A stretch of DNA of 64,000 nt, taken from assembly GCF_030463565.1 (NCBI RefSeq), contig NC_134649.1, positions 1,002,001 to 1,066,000 on the forward strand, in the 5' to 3' direction. This document shows positions 1 to 13,346 of the stretch, one piece after another. Both the position numbers and the translations under genes were made by a program. The notes below the pieces were generated by a model. It was not told the DNA's origin. It searched no databases and was given only the letters and a program-made list of their open reading frames with translations. Source of the DNA: Pelecanus crispus. Its lineage: Eukaryota > Chordata > Aves > Pelecaniformes > Pelecanidae. Within the stretch, counting starts at the first letter, position 1; the number at the start of each line of letters is the position of its first letter.

Positions 1-2976
1 TCCTAACTCCTGTCTGAATTCTCTTTGTTGGGTGAGGAATCTAGTGAGAAGGCATAAACCACTTCTAGTTTTGAATTCATAATATTTATTGTAGTGGTGT
101 GACTTTAAGTATAACATTATCATGAAAATAAGTTTAACTAAAAGGAGCAGTTAACTCCACAGCATCTGGAAAATAAGCTATGCATATTTACTTCAAGTAG
201 CACAATGCTAAAAAAAATATATCCTACTATTCATGGCCAATATACCAAGTCTAAGTAGGAGAAAAAAAATCTAAGGCTCTAAAACATTTGGATTAGAATT
301 TACCTATAAATAAATCGCTTTATTTTATATATATAAACACACACAGTGGCAACACAGCAGGAGCGTCATTATCAGCAGAGTAAGGCTAGGAAGGTGATAC
401 TGTAGGGCACGTTAGCATCCTTGAAGCCTCATATGAAAGAAAAGGAACCTGTCCTTATTTAGGCTATGTTTAGGAATAGCTAATTTAAGTTAATAAATTA
501 ACAGGAACTCAGATGAAATCAGAGCAGTTGTTCTAAGCAATTTAGCTTTAGCTGCACCGATTCAGTCTAAATCATAACTCGGTTTACTTTAGGCCATTCT
601 AAAACATGATTGCTTTGATTCAGCCTATATTTTAGGAGGTGCTAATTAGAGGAAGGTAGGTAATTCAATCTAAGGATTAGACTATACCACAAGGACTTTC
701 CTGGCGTGGCTGCGCCAGCCTAGTTAGCAGCAAAACCCCTGCGCAAAGGGGCTCCTTTTGCCAGCACGAGTTGCATTTGCACTCGCTGGGAGGCTTCTTA
801 CCCTCGCTGTATTTGACTAGGGAAAAATAGTATTTCCCCCTTCCTTCCACATTTCTAACAGGTAGTATCATGCTGGTAAAGCTTCTGGTTTAGACACAGT
901 CTAATAGAGATTTCCTTAGTCTAGCTAGAGCTTTGAGGGTACTCAGTATCTTCTGCTTAATATACAGGGGCTGAAGGTGCTGAAGCAGAGTCTAATACAG
1001 GTATATTTATTTCTTACCCCCCGTGGTGGGATTTTGCTTCATCCGTCGTAGTTTCCTCTAGGCTTGCTCTTCTGTAGTTTACATCTCATAGCTGGTGTTT
1101 TTTTGAAGCATTCACTATTTCAGGAAGGAGTGGGCTGGCTCGAGGTAACAGCTAGGTTCTATAGTCTCCTTTGTCCTCGCCTCATTTTCCAATACCCTTT
1201 TCATATGCGATAACGCTACCTGAGCTGCTTCTCTTTTCTCCCTTTCTCAGGAACTTCTCTCATTTTACTATCCTAGGGGAGCTCATTTAGGTGCAGCAGG
1301 CTTCCTTTTATATGAAATAATGCCTTTGGGCTGTCCTGTGATGCCTGGTCACCTGATCCAAATCCACCACCTGGGAGGGAGATAAATCCTATAGGTGAGG
1401 GCTGAGTGCAGTTGCTTTTGAAAATGTGGCTAATTGTGACATGCTGCTTGTACTGCAGTTACATGTCTGTTGTCTGCCGTTTGTATCTGCGTGCGTGTCT
1501 GAGAAATGATGAAGAAGAAATGTCAGAAGTTAAGAAACAAAGAGGATAAGAGAAAGCTAGTTAGTAGTAGTTAGATGTGCAATGGTTATGTTGTTTCTGT
1601 GTTTGCTAAGGAAAAGCATAGTATGAACTGAAGTTTTAAGGTTTGCTTTGGGGGGGGGAAGTATACAAGAAGTAAAGGAGGTAATTTATGAATAGCAGAA
1701 ATATCTACAAGAACATTAAAGGTACTTAGGGGCTTTGTGTATACCAGACTTAAATATAGTATATTTGATTGAATTACCTAGCACAATTTATTTGACACCT
1801 TAAACTCTTGTCAAGACCAAGCAGTTGTAATTAAGTCAACTTAAATACACTTGGAAAAGCTCGTTTATTTTGCCTAGCAAGACAGAACTGATGAATATTA
1901 AAGAAGAAAACAAGAAAGTTAGTATAATCTTGATACTCTTAATTTATGTTCTTAAAAATACAGATTTGGAATAAACTTTTGAAGACTAGAATGTAGTTAA
2001 AGTGATACCCTTAAACAACCGTAATTACTGGATTTAGAGTTCCTTAGTTCTGTGTTGCTTAGGGACTAGAAAGCTTACTAGTGCTCTTTAAGAGAGAGTC
2101 TTTGAGAGCTCAGTTGGAAAAATGGGCTGTATAGATGCAGTTTTGGGTGAAGAGGTGTCATGCTTAATTGTTATGCTTAATTACCATGGTGGACTTATTT
2201 GAAGATAATTCTGTTTTGATAGGAGATTGGTTTATTATATACCTGGAAAAAGTTTGATAATGTTCAGTCTCAAAGATTAATAGTTAATATAAAAATGTCC
2301 TGAGTCAATTAACATAATAGGGTTCCAAACCATAAAATAGTTCAAGATTAGAAAATAAACATTTGTCATTAGTGGTCCATGCTTTCAAAATTAAAAAGTT
2401 GTTTCAAGAAGATTGCTCTTTGCTCTTTCTCCTCTTTATGTATTTTCTGTTCCCTTTTAGCGTAGGTGCTGTAAGGTTAGAGGAGTATGCGTAGCTCTTA
2501 ATGTGCCATTTGCTTTGTTGCTGGGAATCTGAAAGGCTCTGTGCCTGCGTTTGCAGTTAGCTGATATTTTGTGAGAATTACTAGGGTAAAGGGCTTTATT
2601 TTTTGTTTAATGGTTTAGCTTTATTTTTAAACTAAAGTAACCGTGCTGATAAACCCGCTACTGTTGTATCAGCTTACTCAGAGTGTTGTCAGTCTTCATC
2701 TGTATTGTCAGCTAGCATGGTGCAATAGGAACAGACCTGGAGAATGAGTCTGTTGGTGTTCAGGACTCGATGTCCATGCTGTTTGCGTTTCTGGAGGCTT
2801 TAGCTTGGTCTGGTCCCGTGTCCTTTAGTGGCTGAAGTGTATCTTCCAGTTTGGTTTCAGTCGGAGCGCTCCAGTTGGTATGCTCTGAGACTGCTTTGTT
2901 GTGTGAACCGAAGCACTATACACGGGATGATGAGAAGATCTATTTCAAAAGCTCACGCTAACTAGATCCAAACTAA

Positions 2977-3016
2977 AAAACTGGTGCAGATTTATGAAAA
3001 CTGGTGCAGATTTATG
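2977..3016 (+). repeat. 20-bp direct tandem duplication
   Basis: AAAACTGGTGCAGATTTATG occurs twice back to back without a mismatch, in CTDSPL2 intron 1. Confidence 0.95.
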
Positions 3017-6000
3017 TTAAGCAACGTCTTGCCTTATGAGGGGGCAGAATATGCCATGCCACTTTCAAAGTTTTTGTTTGTGTTAAGCTCCTTGTGAAAG
3101 GAGTGAGAAGCACACGGCGGTTGATAGAAAGGACAAATCTGATGTGAAAAGGCTGTAAAAGAGGGTTAAGAGCCTTCAGTCAGCCAGCAGAGGATAGAAG
3201 CAAATCACGTAAAATCTGTATGGAGCTTTCCGAATGACTGGATGGATGCTTTTTCACCTGTTACTTGAGTTCCATAGCTGAGCTCTGCTCTTTTTCCTGT
3301 GGCTGGATGGACAGTCCTCATCTGCTTCTGCACAAAGTCTGCTGAATTAACTCTGTTTGCAGTAGATGGTTGTTTAAACTAAGCTGGGTGGACTTTGTTT
3401 ATCCCCTGTGTTCAAAGAGAGTTTAAAAAACTAAGTTCTGTTTTATAACATATACGATACCGAAAGGATGAGAAGAGAATGATTTCCACACCACCACCAC
3501 TTTAATGTGCAGGTTTTTAAATATTACTCTGTAGGAGTTTTGATCCACTGTGGTGCTCAGGGACAAAAGATGTTAACCATTTACGTGAATGGTGTGCTTA
3601 GCATTTTTCTTCAAACTCTGTTTCTGAGTTATTTTATTGTCATATTGTAAGTGTCATAAATGAGGATCCTTCTTAATGAGATAATCACGAGCGCAGGCTA
3701 AAACAATCCGGTTAGTTATATGTTGTTTCTTGAACAGCAGAACTGATAAGGTCTGTTTTCGCACAGACTCGTATTCTTTTGCGCCTTCCAGCCCTCTCGT
3801 CTCCCGTAATGCCTCCAGATGCTCTCTCCACAGTATTTCAAGTATCCCCACCTCCAGTCAGAGTACCTCCTGTTTGCTCTCCCTCCCGGTGCCTGAAGTG
3901 CCTGCGCTGGCTTGGCTTGCTGGCTGAGCTGGAAGCAGAGCGCATGGTTGTTCGTTCGCTGCCCTGCCTCTGCTGAGGAGCTGACCTTTTTTTTAGAGGT
4001 AGGCTAGGAAGGGAGTCAAGGTGGAGTGTGTCTGTGTGTAGCCAGAGTGGATGCGGGGTAAGGACTGGGCTGTGGCCATCTTTCGCTTATTGGGGATGCT
4101 AAAAGGGTCTGTCTTACCTGCATAGCTTTTGATTTCCAGAAAATTTGTAGGAACTTACTATGTTTGAAATTTCTCTGCCTCTGTGAATATTGGGTTGATA
4201 GTGGTCAGTGGGTTCCACATTTGCCAGGGGAGGACTGGCAGACACGCAGACAGTTAGGACAATGCAACTGTATAAGCCTTATTTTCTCTGGAAACCAGGC
4301 TCTAAAAAAAAATCAGCTGTAATAGAAAAAGCTTATCAATGTTTATGCTAAAGAATGCAGCCCTTCAAAGAATACAATAAGCGAATGAAACCCGTGACAT
4401 AAAATACTGTTACTTTAAAAATTTGTGACCGGATGGTCTTTGTTAAAATAACATGCCAGAAAATAAAAGGAAAATTTTAAACCTGAATAGTTTCAGTGAT
4501 CACATCAACAAAAGAAACAGCCCCACAGCTGATGTTGGAGCAGCTGAGGCTGTGCTTCCACAGCAGCTTAGAACAGCCTCTTTGCTGCTACAGTCCCCGG
4601 TCGGTGACATGGGCCAGGATGCGTTCCGTGGCCTTGAGAGCAAGCGGCGGGACGCAGGTTGCGTCCTCCCAGCTAAGCTCTCTTCTTCCAAAACAGGGTG
4701 GCCTCCTCTGCCCTGCCTGTAGGGAACAGCCCGCTCCCACGTATCGCTTTGAGCTGTTCCTGAGCACCAGCCCGGCGAAGGCTGTGCCGCTGATACCGTC
4801 CGCGACTGTGGCAGAGAGCATGCTGACAGCTAAAGGTTGTGTCGGGTTATGTAGCTATACGTGGACGATCGCGGTATGGGGCTTTAACCCCATGCCCTGG
4901 GCTTGCTGGTTCACTACTGTAGCTGTCCTTTCCCCTGCCGGGAGTTGTATGTTTTTGTTCCACCCCTCGTTCCTGTGATTCTGTGTCGAAACATTTCAGT
5001 TTACTAAGCTGGCCTAAAAATATGGCTAAATGGAGGGTTAGCCGAGTGCCAAAGCTGCCTCGGGGAGGGTGCAAGGGTATGACAGCAATTAGGTCGGCTT
5101 AGGCTGTCATGGAGCCGCAGCCTGTCAGAGCGGGGAACTCTCGTGCGGTGAGAGTGAGCTGTGCCGGGGAAGGGGAGGCTGGAACTCCCCGTGCCAGCTG
5201 CTCTGCAGAAACTAACGTCTTGCAGCTACATGCTGAAAGGCAGCAAACGGCACAGTCAGTGGAGGAATGAATAGCTCCTTAAATTGACTTTACTGTCGGA
5301 GGAAACAGCGCTGAACTGTAGCCTGCCTTTTCTTTTCCTCTCCTCCTACACCCCTTGGTCATAACGCACGATGAAAAAGTACCTACTGAACTGGAAGGGG
5401 TGTAGAGGAAGGAGGTGTGTAAATTAGAAAGCATTCCTTCTATTTTCATTAAAACATTTATAAATATCAAGAATACTCTTCCATCATTTTGCTAAATTGT
5501 TTCTTCAGCGCTTCCAGTGGGAAGTATTGTGTGCTCTGTCGTGTGTATCTAAGGCACAAAGGTGACAACTGACTTCCTTCCGAGTGTTTGTTTGATATTT
5601 AAGTTAATTTGCATTAAGTTTGGTATTTAAGTTAAGTTAGGTCTCCTCAGTATCTGGAAAATTCTCCCAAATGATAATGTAGCTCCTTTGTAATGTAATA
5701 AATTAATCACTGTCAAGAAGACTTGCATTGCTTTGGAACGTGGCATGGCTGTTTCTTATTCTGTGGGATTCCTGATAGAGAGGCTAGGTTTCCTCCTGAT
5801 ACTGCGGAATGATTGGGGAAAAAAAAAAAAGCCAACAACCGTGTAAGCTCACAGGTGATATCAGCACTTTTTGTTCTTGCAGATTTCTCTGTTTTAAAAT
5901 ATATAGGTACAGATTTATGGGATGAGTGTGGAGATTAGTGGACTTCAGCTGCCTCTGTTCCATTCAAATTTACTGGTGTAGCATATAAATCCATGCCCCG

Positions 6001-9000
6001 TGATACAGATGCGCAACCTCCCTTTTCTCTGACTTGAAAAGTCTCTCAGGTTGCCAGGCATACTAAAATGCTAGCTGATTTTGCATGGTTTTTCTTAAGA
6101 ATGCAAGCCTGTATCATACGGCATCAGTAACAGTAGTACTAGTAGTTCTATAGCTCCTACCTTTTTCTCAAACATAAACATCCCAAAGTAAGGCACTAGA
6201 CAAACACTATCTTCTCACTCAGCAGAGCAGTTCCCTGCTTGTTTACAGAGCCATATCTGCTACTTCACAGCCATAAAGTTACTATTTCTTTACGTCGCAC
6301 GCATTTTAAAGTGGCAGAGATATGTTAGACCAAACTGGAAGCAATGAGCTTGTGAAATAAATAAGCGAAATTCAGGGTAAATTCAAAGAAGAATGGAAAC
6401 ATTATAGTGTGTATGCAGATCAGGTTTGGCTTACAAAACTTGTTGCTGTTAGTAACTTACGCTTATTATACTTTGTATTATTGGAATATTGACGAGAAAC
6501 TTCCTATAACTTTCCATTGAGGAAGGCAGCCATTGAGGTTTGTTTTTTCTTGTGGATTTTTCACACAAAATAAGAGGAAAAAAAAAATTATGAAAGAAAA
6601 TAAGTTGTGTAAAATGGCCTCGTTGTGATGGGATCAGACAAGTCCCTGAAACTCATTTCAGTTAAGTTTTTGAAACTGAATGACATTCAAGTTCGTAATG
6701 TTTTAACATTATGTTTTTAAGGTTGTATGTAAAAACATAGTATCACTCACAAATTAGTAAAGCTGTTAAAACTTTAGCACTTATTTTCATACCAGTTTTC
6801 GCTTAGGTACATGCACAAATTAACAAATTAATCTCAGAGACTGAAATTTATAAGAATGAAGTTCTCGATGCAAGAAATAGGCCAGAATGGGCTATGAAAA
6901 AGTCAGGTTGAAATCAGCATGTGTATGTAATGGAAAAGGTTTAGTTTAAAATTTGTATGGACAGTGATTCATAAAAATCTTCACTGGGGTGGCATTTTTC
7001 CCATTTTTAACAACAGAGTTGGTTGATTTCTTATTTTTTATTTTTAAATCTGGAAACCCAGGTGTGAGAAGAGCATAATAGCAGCCCCTTACAAGGAGAG
7101 AGCACAGTTTAAACAATTTTTAAAGGTTTTGAAGCTATATAGTGCACCAAGAAAAAATGTTTTCCAGAGCAGTAAGAATCATATTATCACTGTAGAGTTT
7201 TTATCCTACAATAGACATAGTCTGCTCTTTTTAAGGCCAAAGGAGCAGCCAAAAACGTTATCTAGCCTTTTAAAAGATAGCAACATGACAAAGTCCTGTG
7301 GAATATGTGATTGTGGTTCTGATCCCACAGGAAGATAAAGGTGAAGTAGAGCAAGATTAGGTTTTCCGGTGAAGTTAAGCAAAATGCAGCTCTCCTGGCT
7401 GTGTAGACCTTGCAAAAATTAGTAGCGTTTCATAACAAGCACAGGAGTTACTCCATGGCTTCCATAGTCCAACACAGACTTACTTGGGCTTATTAATCTT
7501 CTTGATTTTTGAGGGGTTTTTTGTTTGTTTGTTAATTAAAAAGATAACTAATACGGATGAGATGAACAATTAAAAAAATAACTCATTAGGATTTTTTTGT
7601 GGTCAGACAACATCCTGGAAGGTCTGTTCAGGAAGTATTTAGCAACCTGTCTCTACCACGGGTTGTAACAAGAGGGAGATGACTTCCAAAAATAGGCTCC
7701 CTGTGTGCCTAGCAGCATGGATTAAATGTCCAGAGCGCCTAATATGTCTAAAGACAGCTGGTCCGTTCCAGAATCTCAACAGGAACAGTGGTGGTTCTAG
7801 TGGAATTTGTTACCCGCTCGTTTAAAACTCCAGCACTGCAAACTTTCATTTCAGAACGTCTCAGCTATTGGTGACCTCCACAATATCTGAAGATGACTAA
7901 TGTAAAATTCTTGTCTTGGCAACATCAGAGACTGTAAATAGTATTTTTCTTCAGCAAGAGATTTTGGGGTTCTGTTCTGAGATTAACTCTTCTGTGATTA
8001 ACCCAGCTCTCCATTTTTCTTCGTTGGTTAGTAGTCTGACCCAAACTGAAAAGGCTGAATTAATTACAAGCGTGTACCCTCAGCTGCAAAAAGAAAAATG
8101 TCTTGGCCTGGAGGGAATAAACTTTCAGTTCCAAACACATATAGTATAATCAAAACAAAGCCTCACTAGCAAAGCAATGGCAAAACAATGGTGCCTAGAA
8201 ATATGATTGCTACAGCAGAAAAATAAAGTAACAGAGAATCTATTTTCTGCTAAGGCCAATTATTAAAAGCTGCCTTCATTCTTTGGCAAAATCTTTCTAA
8301 GAAAATGTTTCTTTTAGGGGAGATGCTTAAGCTTTGGGAGCGTAGAACTATGCGTGCCCAAGGCAGACGTACTGAGAAATCATGGTTAACAAGGGGACTG
8401 AAGCCCAGGGGGTTTGAGCGTGTTTTATTTCCGATTGAAATGACTTGGTAACCTGAAAGATACAGAGGAGAATAAAAGGTGCTTCAATGAAACAAGGAAA
8501 ATTGAGAGGTGCCATTTGCATTGCATCTTTGATAGTTAGAATTGCTAGCTATTGTTTTGATGAAACTTGTGTTTGCTTTCTACATTTATCCAGTTTTCAT
8601 AACCAAGCACCAACATCTGAATAGCACGTATGGTGTGTTTTGCTGGTTTTATAAATCATTGTCTTTTTATTTTGCTTTTACCTACACTATACTAGTACTA
8701 CGTCCAGACTTCTTTGAATCATGGTTTCCTAGTTAATAGTTGTCTCTCTAGGAAGCAGCTGCAGAAAAACACACTTGAAGATTTGAGAAGAGTGACAAGT
8801 AATACAGTATGTTGCAAAATATGAAATACATCAGCTGGAATAACATGAAATTGCAGTAATTTTCTAGGGAAGGAAAGTAAGTTGGTTAAAGAAAGGCCAA
8901 GAGTCTTTGAAGGGGAAAAGTCTCAACATCTTTGAACTAAAAAAAAGCATTTCCTTGAAGTTCGTAAAGTGCTTTGGGGCCTGTCTGGATGAAAGACTTT

Positions 9001-12000
9001 ATCTATAAGTCATTTTCCTTGACTTTGTTGTGAGTCCAGACAGGTATATCATTACACTAGGGTTATCGTTTGTCCCGTATTTCTCTCTCCCCACCGGGCA
9101 TAGGCTTATCAACTTTTTGTCCATTTCCCATGGTGACTCAGGCTTCTTTGTACGCTAGCATAAGATCTTAGGCTTCTTGAAAGCATCACTAGTACCATGT
9201 GAATGGACTTCAGGCGGCTCAAGGAAGGCGTCTTCTCGTTGGGACGTTTCTTCATACTTGAAATGTGGGTCACATCGTAGTAATGAAATGTGCTGACAAA
9301 ATGTGACTGGTATTGTTTGTTTAAAAGGAAGTAGAAGAAAACATTTGTTCTTGGTTCCTCTTTCTGTGGATCTGCCCACTGTGATCCAGCTTGTATGTCC
9401 AGAAATATTTGAACGAAAGGAACGCATTTTTTCAGCAGTGAGGTCTGCATTGTCTGAGCTGGTTGATAGTGGGACACTGAACCCACCCCGGTAGCTCACA
9501 AATTCAAACCCAGGCATCGGTTGTCACAGCTGTTAAATTTGGGGACGGTTCAGTGTTGTGTGTGTTGGTCACCTATCCATCTGTATCTACAACGTAAACA
9601 GCATGCATTGACACTCTTGCTCAAAATCTAAAAAAAAAAAAAAAAAAGTTAAAAAATTTTACTGCCTTCTTGGCTTTGTGTAAAAAATATTTCAAGAAAC
9701 GCTGTGGAAGTAATGCAGGAAGAGTATTCTGGTTTTTAAAATTGGATATATTCCACAAAACTTTTCAGTACACTTTGTTTTGTAGTGTGAATTTTTCATA
9801 CTTACTGGTCATCAGCTCCATGATGGCAAAAACTACTGTATGGGCACAGTTGCTCAGAGAGAAGGGAACGTTTTTCGGCTTGCTTCTGTCGTTTGGAAGG
9901 GAGATGTGCTGTGGCACCACGGTAGGAGCTTCATATAATCTGTAGCAGCAGAAGCTCGGTTGTGTAAAGAATGTTGAGGATCCCAACCTAGCTGACACAA
10001 GTTTCATCCTTTCCTCTTCTCTTACTGTCTCACCTCTTGGGAGAAGCTCATGGTCTGCCTTCCAGCGCCGTGGAGGGCAGCCAGGAGGGCTCGCCAGCTC
10101 TCCCCAGCTCCGTACATCCGTACATCCCCCTTCTGTGGTGCTGGGGAGAGCACGATGCTCTGCGAGACCCGGTGAGGATTTGTAGCATCTGTCTGATCTG
10201 CCTGGGAAAGACCTGGGCGTTGTGTTTGAATGCAAGAGAGATTGGTGAGATAGGGAAAAACCAAATAAATTTAAAAAAACCCCAAACCTTCAGGTAACGT
10301 GTTCCTGTTGCTCGCCAAGTTACACCCCTGAAGTGCGTTCAGTTGTCTTAATCCTCTAGAGCTCTTCTGATGTTCAGGCTCAGAATATATAGTTTTCAGT
10401 GGTGGCAATTCAGTGTTATTAACTGAGCGCCAAATTAAATGTAGAAATCGTTCAACACTATAATTTTAAATTTTCTTGTCAGTTATCTCTTCCTATTGCT
10501 CATCACTATTGTTCTTCTACCATCTTAAACTTTTTCCTGTATCAAAAAGCCTTAAACCCTGTAATTATATGTGCCTCACCTAATTTTTCTTTTAATAGTT
10601 TTGGGAAAAATAGATAAAACAGTAGTACTGTATGTGGTGGGAAAATAAATCATCCCTAACTGAAAATTTCATGGAGGTATGCTTTTATTTAGAAATATGA
10701 GTCATTCACAGGAATTTCTTTCCTGTAGGTACACTGTACCTGTGCCATGGAGTAACAACGGTATTTACAGGGTAGCGAGCCTGACAACTTAGTGCGTGGG
10801 GACTCAGGAAGACGGGGAATTTATTGCAGCTGTAGCTCATTCAGCTGCTGCTTTTTAATAGCTCCTTCATTTCTTATTTTCCTGTCTCACAAAATGTTTA
10901 ACGAGAATTCCATTTAGTCCCTCTTTGCCATGTATTTCTCTGTTGAAGAATGAGATTTTTCGTTTTCTTTTTTTCCTCTTTCCCCACTTTCTGGGTTTAT
11001 TATAGATGTAGAAGGAATTCAAGAAAGAAATATGACATGTATACTGTGCAGAAACATGGCTCGAGTCTTTAAATGTTCAGTATATCTGCTGTTAATGTAT
11101 TTAAGTTGACTTCGGGTTTATGATGTCGCAGTAATATTTTAGTACTAACTTTTCACGAGGTGAAGGAATTACGCTATTGCCAGAGAGAGGATTTGGAGCT
11201 GCAAGCTCCTGAAAGAGAATCTGCTGGGAAGAGAATTAAAGTACAGAAATTGTTCAGGGTTGTGGAGTGTAATCCCACCTGCAGCCGACTGTACGACTGT
11301 TGGCCTTTGGTCTTGGCGCACCTCCCTGGCACAGCCGAGGTCTGGACTGAGCGTGGCTAAGCGAGGTACTTGGTTACACCGCCGTTCCGTCAGGCTCTTC
11401 GCCGAATGGCATGCTGTGGTGAAATCCGAATTGTAGGTGTTTGAGGAAGGAAATTCACATGCATGTTTAGACTTGATTATTTTGACTGAGAGAGTGCCTT
11501 AAGTATTGTAGTCTGGTTTATGCTTGTTTCGGGAAAGAAACACAGATACAATTCAAGTGAAAACTCTCCACTGCCAAACGTATGAAGCATTAGGAAAGCA
11601 AACTTCTGTCATTGAGAGGATTGTAGGTAACTGTTGCTAAGTCCATTAGAGATATTTATAACCCAGGCTTGATACCCAGGATGTGAAATGAGCCAAAGAA
11701 CTCTCTGGCGATAGCGTACAGATGAGTTGAATGGTTCCTTGCTGGATAAATACATACTCACCGTTGACAAACATTAAATTGGTTCATCTTTCATCTGCCT
11801 AATATTTGTTTCAGTTCTAGAAAAATCAGGCAACTTGTAGTATGGCAAATGTTAAGTAATATTTTCATTCTCAAATTGGAATTTCACTAGTGTCAGTCTT
11901 CTTTCAATGTTTTACAATTCTGTCCAATTCCTTTTTACACACATTTGTTTTTAGTATAGTCTTGTGTAATTCCTACCCAGGAAATGGTAGTCATCTTAAA

Positions 12001-12519
12001 TTTCTCACTGGAATATTTTAAAAGATTGCTGTTTTATAAAGTCACATTGCAGGATGTTTTCCAGTTTTTCAAAATGTCTGAGTAACATTTTAATGAATGT
12101 GGTTTATGTCTTTGAATATACTAAATCCCATTATATTTTAGTGTTCATATACTTAATTCCTAATTCCCCATGGTAAATGGTTATCCACTGTCAATCAGAA
12201 ACTTGAATTAGTTCAGTGTAACTCTCTTCTTACCTTTCAGAGGTTTTTGAACGAGGTAAATGAGAATTAAGAATCTCACCTGTGTATATGTTTATATACT
12301 CAAGATACATATTTTAGGGAGTCCTGACTATTGCAGTTCTGTGTAATACACCCTTTCCAGAGAGTTCACAGCACAGGTGATTGAAAATTCATTTCTGTAT
12401 TTGGGTTAGCTTGAGACCGCAGTTCATGTGTGGCACAAAAGCATTACTGTATAGAAAAGGCTTAAGAACAGCAGTGCTCAGGCCCAAGCTTTGGTGTGAG
12501 GTGAGGGTATCCTCTTCAT

Positions 12520-13346
12520 GTGCTCTGCAGAGGGACCTGGCCAGGCTGGACCCATGGGCCCAGGCCAACTGGGTGAGGTTCAACAAGGGCAAGTGCCGGG
12601 TCCTGCCCTTGGGTCACAACAACCCCATGCAGCGCTGCAGGCTTGGGGAAGAGTGGCTGGAAGCTGCCTGGCCGAAAAGGACCTGGGGGTGTTGGTCGGC
12701 AGCGGCTGAACATGAGCCAGCAGTGTGCCCAGGTGGCCAAGAAGGCCAACAGCATCCTGGCTTGTGTCAGGAACAGTGTGGCCAGCAGGAGCAGGGCAGG
12801 GATCGTCCCCCTGTGCTCGGCGCTGGGGAGGCCACACCTGGAATGCTGTGTCCAGTTTTGGGCCCCTCGGCACAAGAAGGACATTGGGGTGCTGGAGCGT
12901 GTCCAGAGAAGGGCAGCGGAGCTGGGGCAGGGTCTGGAGCACAGGGCTGGTGGGGAGCGGCTGAGGGAGCTGGGGGTGTTCAGCCTGGAGAAGAGGAGGC
13001 TGAGGGGAGACCTCATCGCTCTGCAGCTGCCTGGGGGGAGGTTGTAGCGAGGTGGGGGTCGGTCTCTTTTCCCAGCTAACAAGCGATAAGACAAGAGGAA
13101 ATGGCCTCAAGTTGCTCCAAGGGAGGTTTAGGTTGGACATTAGGAAAAATTCCTTCACCGAAAGGATTGTCAAGCATTGGAACAGGCTGCCCAGGGAAGT
13201 GGTGGAGTCCCCATCCCTGGAGGTATCCAAAAGATGTGTAGATGTGGTGCTTGGGGACATGGTTTAGTGGTGGACTTGGCAGTGCTAGGTTAACGGTTGG
13301 ACTCAATGATCTTAAGGGTCTTTTCCAACCTAAATGATTCTGTGAT
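12520..13346 (+). mobile_element. CR1 LINE, 5'-truncated 3' end (about 0.83 kb)
   Basis: Plus-strand CR1 copy within CTDSPL2 intron 1. It carries the 3' end of the reverse-transcriptase frame (recognisable block [20 protein letters not shown]) and then the typical 3' part, ending with the TCAATGATCTTAAGGGTC block and an ATGATTCTGTGATG tail. The reading frame is broken by shifts, so the copy is dead. Confidence 0.95.

Noticed and set aside
4496-4978. 160-codon plus-strand ORF in CTDSPL2 intron 1
   Set aside because: No recognisable domain, no promoter and no splice context that would join CTDSPL2. Its length is compatible with chance in a G+C-richer patch.
9109-9517. Overlapping 120- and 125-codon minus-strand frames with an A18 run nearby at 9630 (possible retrogene)
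   Set aside because: No protein similarity recognised, two frames open over the same bases, no AATAAA before the A-run, and the A-run is on the wrong side for the minus-strand frames. Processed pseudogenes are also rare in birds.
12381-13306. ORFs of 190-232 codons at 12.4-13.3 kb
   Set aside because: They lie in the truncated CR1 copy and its antisense. The reverse-transcriptase frame is broken, so this is not a host gene.
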